DNA of 7,323 bases from contig CALJDH010000147.1 of the NCBI GenBank assembly GCA_938023895.1, positions 1-7,323 of the forward strand. The letters are read 5' to 3'. The stretch is from an uncultured Aliiroseovarius sp. (GTDB lineage: Bacteria > Pseudomonadota > Alphaproteobacteria > Rhodobacterales > Rhodobacteraceae). The notes beneath the pieces are model-generated. The model was given only the letters and a program-made list of their open reading frames with translations. It was not told the DNA's origin and ran no database searches. This document shows, piece after piece, positions 5,705-7,323 of this stretch. Position 1 is the first letter of the stretch, and every line of letters starts with the position of its first letter. Made by a program: the position numbers and the translations under genes.

Positions 5705-5781
5705 TTGACGCAAGGTCGGGATAAAAAACATTCAAAAAAGTGAATGTAAGTCTTGTCCCGCACCTAGAGGCGTCCTAAGTT
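5705..5781 (+). promoter_or_regulatory. Promoter region of pmpA-pmpB-blh (hexamers ambiguous)
   Basis: This stretch between the terminator and pmpA must hold the operon promoter. It contains a good -35-like TTGACG (5705-5710), but its -10 would fall inside the operator arm with a poor match. A second option is TTGTCC (5753-5758) with TAAGTT (5776-5781), 17 nt apart and weak. A third, by analogy with the DUF302 promoter, is TGTAAG (5745-5750) as a -10 with no clear -35. A CGGGA (5717-5721) / TCCCG (5756-5760) pair nearly brackets the operator symmetrically. Confidence 0.45.
5728..5747 (+). promoter_or_regulatory. SqrR/BigR-type operator candidate 2 (ATTC-N8-GAAT)
   Basis: ACATTCA (5728-5734) and TGAATGT (5741-5747) are perfect 7-nt inverted arms with a 6-nt A-rich spacer, and contain ATTC-N8-GAAT. 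Layout is identical to the site at 5075-5094. It lies 68 nt before pmpA. BigR/PigS-type repressors are known to control pmpAB-blh-like operons in other proteobacteria, which supports the call. Confidence 0.72.
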
Positions 5782-5815
5782 TAACACGCGAACAGAAATC
5801 CTGGTGAGGCATGAC

Positions 5816-6250
5816 ATGATCGAAACTGAATTCACACCGCTGGCAGCATCGCTCGGAGGCGCCTTGATCGGCTTGGCCTCGGTGCTTCTGATGTGGGTGC
5901 GCGGCAATATTCTGGGGGCGACCGGCATTTTGACCGGCTTCATGCAGCCCAGCAGCTCGGCCGACTGGGCGTGGCGTGCGGCCATTCTGGCCGGAATGGT
6001 CACCGGCCCGCTTGTCTATCTGTTCATTGCGGGCGAGTTTCCCGCGATCCAAGTGCCCGTCAGTAAGCTGTCCATGATCGTCGGCGGCGTCATTGTCGGG
6101 ATCGGCGTGACCTACGGGTCGGGCTGTACGTCTGGCCACGGGGTCTGCGGCATGTCGCGCTTGTCTCCGCGCAGCTTCGTCGCCACACTTAGCTTTATGG
6201 CCGGGATCACCCTGATGGTGTTCGTCACCCGCCACATCTTTGGCCTGTAA
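5816..6250 (+). CDS. pmpA: PmpA-like YeeE/YedE family membrane transporter subunit
   Basis: This is a 144-residue inner-membrane protein of the YeeE/YedE (sulphur transport) family, half the size of full-length YeeE. Four hydrophobic segments are visible at about 8-27, 55-72, 85-101 and 122-139. The signature VTYGSGCTSGHGVCGMSRLSPRS (99-120) carries Cys104 and Cys111. In YeeE, membrane-embedded cysteines relay thiosulfate, so these residues probably contact the sulfur substrate. With PmpB it probably forms a two-piece transporter; the substrate (thiosulfate, sulfite or a sulfane-sulfur species) is not decided by sequence. GGTGAGG at 5803-5809 favours ATG 5816 over the upstream in-frame GTG 5804. 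An out-of-frame ATG at 5811 is too close to the ribosome site and stops within three codons. pmpB follows after 12 nt. Confidence 0.88.
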   Translation: MIETEFTPLAASLGGALIGLASVLLMWVRGNILGATGILTGFMQPSSSADWAWRAAILAGMVTGPLVYLFIAGEFPAIQVPVSKLSMIVGGVIVGIGVTYGSGCTSGHGVCGMSRLSPRSFVATLSFMAGITLMVFVTRHIFGL

Positions 6251-6262
6251 GGAGAGACCGAT

Positions 6263-6706
6263 ATGCAGTTGATCGTCATCTACGTTATCGGCCTGATCTT
6301 CGGCCTTGGTATCTCGATTTCTGGCATGGCCAACCCTGCCAAAGTCCTGAACTTCTTCGACTTTGCAGGCATTTGGGACCCAAGCCTGATCTTCGTGATG
6401 GGTGCTGCGATTGTGGTCACGGCGCCTGGCTATTTCCTGGTGCTGAAACGCCCCAAACCGGTCTTCGGCAATGGCTTTACCTTGCCGGGCACCAAACTGA
6501 TTGATCGCCGTCTGATCGGCGGGTCCTTCACCTTTGGTCTGGGCTGGGGTCTGGCCGGCTTCTGCCCCGGTGCCTCGCTTCCCGTGCTGTCGACCGGCAA
6601 CCCGGACGTTCTGATCTTCACGGCCTCATTCATCGTGGGCATCTTCATCGCCCGCTTCATGATCCAGCGGAGCGCGCAACAGCGCGACGCCGCAACTACA
6701 AGCTAA
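6263..6706 (+). CDS. pmpB: PmpB-like YeeE/YedE family membrane transporter subunit
   Basis: This is a 147-residue inner-membrane protein and the second half of the PmpA/PmpB pair. Hydrophobic segments lie at about 3-22, 42-60, 86-104 and 115-133. Family signatures are SGMANPAKVLNFFDF (20-34), DRRLIGGSFTFGLGWG (81-96) and AGFCPGASLP (98-107), in which Cys101 is the only cysteine and the likely substrate-contacting residue. The C-terminal tail after residue 135 is polar (QRSAQQRDAATTS). GGAGAG (6251-6256) directly after the pmpA stop serves as ribosome site. The tight spacing indicates co-expression with pmpA at matched levels, expected for a heteromeric transporter. Together the two subunits contribute three cysteines, as in full-length YeeE. 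Confidence 0.88.
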   Translation: MQLIVIYVIGLIFGLGISISGMANPAKVLNFFDFAGIWDPSLIFVMGAAIVVTAPGYFLVLKRPKPVFGNGFTLPGTKLIDRRLIGGSFTFGLGWGLAGFCPGASLPVLSTGNPDVLIFTASFIVGIFIARFMIQRSAQQRDAATTS

Positions 6707-6708
6707 CT

Positions 6709-6724
6709 CCGGATCCCAATCCGG
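6709..6724 (+). other. Small hairpin between pmpB and the dioxygenase gene
   Basis: CCGGAT (6709-6714) and ATCCGG (6719-6724) pair around a CCCA loop, 2 nt after the pmpB stop. No T-run follows, so it is not a terminator. It may affect mRNA stability or the balance between the membrane subunits and the enzyme, or be incidental. Confidence 0.4.
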
Positions 6725-6745
6725 GCCCCAAGGAAAGGACATGTC

Positions 6746-7323
6746 ATGACTGACTATCCCGTAAACACCGACCTGATCCCCGAAGTGAAAGCCTTCTTCG
6801 AGCCGGATTCGAACACGATTTCCTATGTGGTCAAAGATCCGACCTCGGATGCCTGTGCGGTGATCGACAGTGTCATGGACATCGATTACGCCGCTGGCCG
6901 GATTTCGCACGAGCATGCGGATGAGATTATCGACTATATCCAGTCCAATGGGCTAAAGCTTGAGTGGCTGATCGAAACCCATGTTCACGCGGATCACCTG
7001 TCGGCAGCGCCCTATATCCAGCAAAAGCTGGGCGGCAAGATCGGCATCGGCAGCCAGATCACCGTTGTGCAGGACGTGTTCGGAAAGGTCTTCAATGAAG
7101 GCACCGAATTCCAGCGCGACGGCAGCCAGTTCGACGCTTTGTTCGAGGATGGCGACACCTACAAAATCGGCAATATGGACGTATTTGCCATGCATACGCC
7201 GGGCCATACGCCCGCCTGTATGGTGCATGTGGTCGGGAATGCCGCATTCGTGGGCGACACACTGTTCATGCCGGATGGGGGCTCGGCCCGTGCCGATTTC
7301 CCGGGTGGGGATGCGGGCATCCT
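6746..7323 (+). CDS. blh: Metallo-beta-lactamase-fold persulfide dioxygenase, Blh/ETHE1 type (3' end outside window)
   Basis: The frame is open to the window end and gives 192 residues of a cytoplasmic MBL-fold protein; about a third is missing. Family members oxidise glutathione persulfide to sulfite plus glutathione with a mononuclear iron. The metal motif THVHADH (78-84: His79, His81, Asp83, His84), HTPGHTP (150-156, His154) and VGDTLF (169-174, Asp171) are all in place. DSVMDIDYAAGRIS (41-54) and the GSARADFPGGDA loop (179-190) are features I associate with the BigR-regulated Blh/persulfide dioxygenase group rather than with glyoxalase II. AAGGAAAGGA (6730-6739) selects ATG 6746; the ATG at 6741 stops after two codons. 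The gene is third in the operon after pmpB. Whether a rhodanese or DUF442 domain is fused at the C-terminus cannot be seen. Confidence 0.88.
   Translation, partial: MTDYPVNTDLIPEVKAFFEPDSNTISYVVKDPTSDACAVIDSVMDIDYAAGRISHEHADEIIDYIQSNGLKLEWLIETHVHADHLSAAPYIQQKLGGKIGIGSQITVVQDVFGKVFNEGTEFQRDGSQFDALFEDGDTYKIGNMDVFAMHTPGHTPACMVHVVGNAAFVGDTLFMPDGGSARADFPGGDAGI

Noticed and set aside
5732..6235. 167-codon open frame on the - strand, opposite pmpA
   Set aside because: Its protein is rich in Asp, His and Arg without hydrophobic segments, as expected from reading antisense to a membrane protein. pmpA on the + strand has clear family motifs and a ribosome site.
1..7323. Search by eye for tRNA/rRNA genes, CRISPR repeats, IS ends or attachment sites
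   Set aside because: None was seen. Every stretch is either a sulfur-metabolism gene or a gap under about 175 nt that is accounted for by terminators and regulatory repeats.

Overview
The window is the downstream half of a sox (sulfur-oxidation) locus, followed by a sulfide/persulfide-handling operon. Every supported gene lies on the + strand. Gene content, order (soxB-soxC-soxD-soxE-soxF), moderately high GC and protein style (twin-arginine signals, 'GHGK' mature N-termini) point to an alphaproteobacterium of the Rhodobacterales/Roseobacter group. The species cannot be named from this window.

Region 1 (1-2917): the 3' end of soxB, complete soxC and complete soxD, closed by a strong intrinsic terminator. 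SoxB is the periplasmic thiosulfohydrolase that releases sulfate from the SoxY carrier. SoxC (Mo protein) and SoxD (diheme cytochrome c) form the sulfur dehydrogenase that oxidises the SoxY-bound sulfane sulfur. A locus with soxCD is expected to take thiosulfate fully to sulfate. soxC and soxD overlap by 17 nt.

Region 2 (2918-5136): soxE (diheme cytochrome c) and soxF (FAD flavoprotein), the flavocytochrome-c sulfide dehydrogenase-like pair. AT-rich, palindrome-bearing gaps precede each gene, and a strong terminator follows soxF.

Region 3 (5069-5702): a small secreted DUF302 protein with its own candidate promoter. That promoter sits between the soxF stop codon and the soxF terminator. An inverted repeat of the form ATTC-N8-GAAT fills its -35/-10 spacer; this matches the operator consensus I recall for the ArsR-family sulfide/persulfide sensors SqrR/BigR. 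A terminator closes the gene.

Region 4 (5703-7323): a second ATTC-N8-GAAT repeat, then pmpA and pmpB (two half-size YeeE/YedE sulfur-compound transporter subunits) and the 5' two-thirds or so of a metallo-beta-lactamase persulfide dioxygenase (Blh/ETHE1 type), cut by the window edge.

Taken together, Sox enzymes oxidise thiosulfate and sulfide in the periplasm, PmpAB probably moves a sulfur compound across the membrane, and the dioxygenase converts cytoplasmic persulfide to sulfite. The two shared operator-like sites suggest that the DUF302 gene and pmpAB-blh form one sulfide-responsive regulon attached to the sox cluster. The DUF302 protein is the least understood member and the best candidate for something new. 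The regulator gene itself is not in the window.
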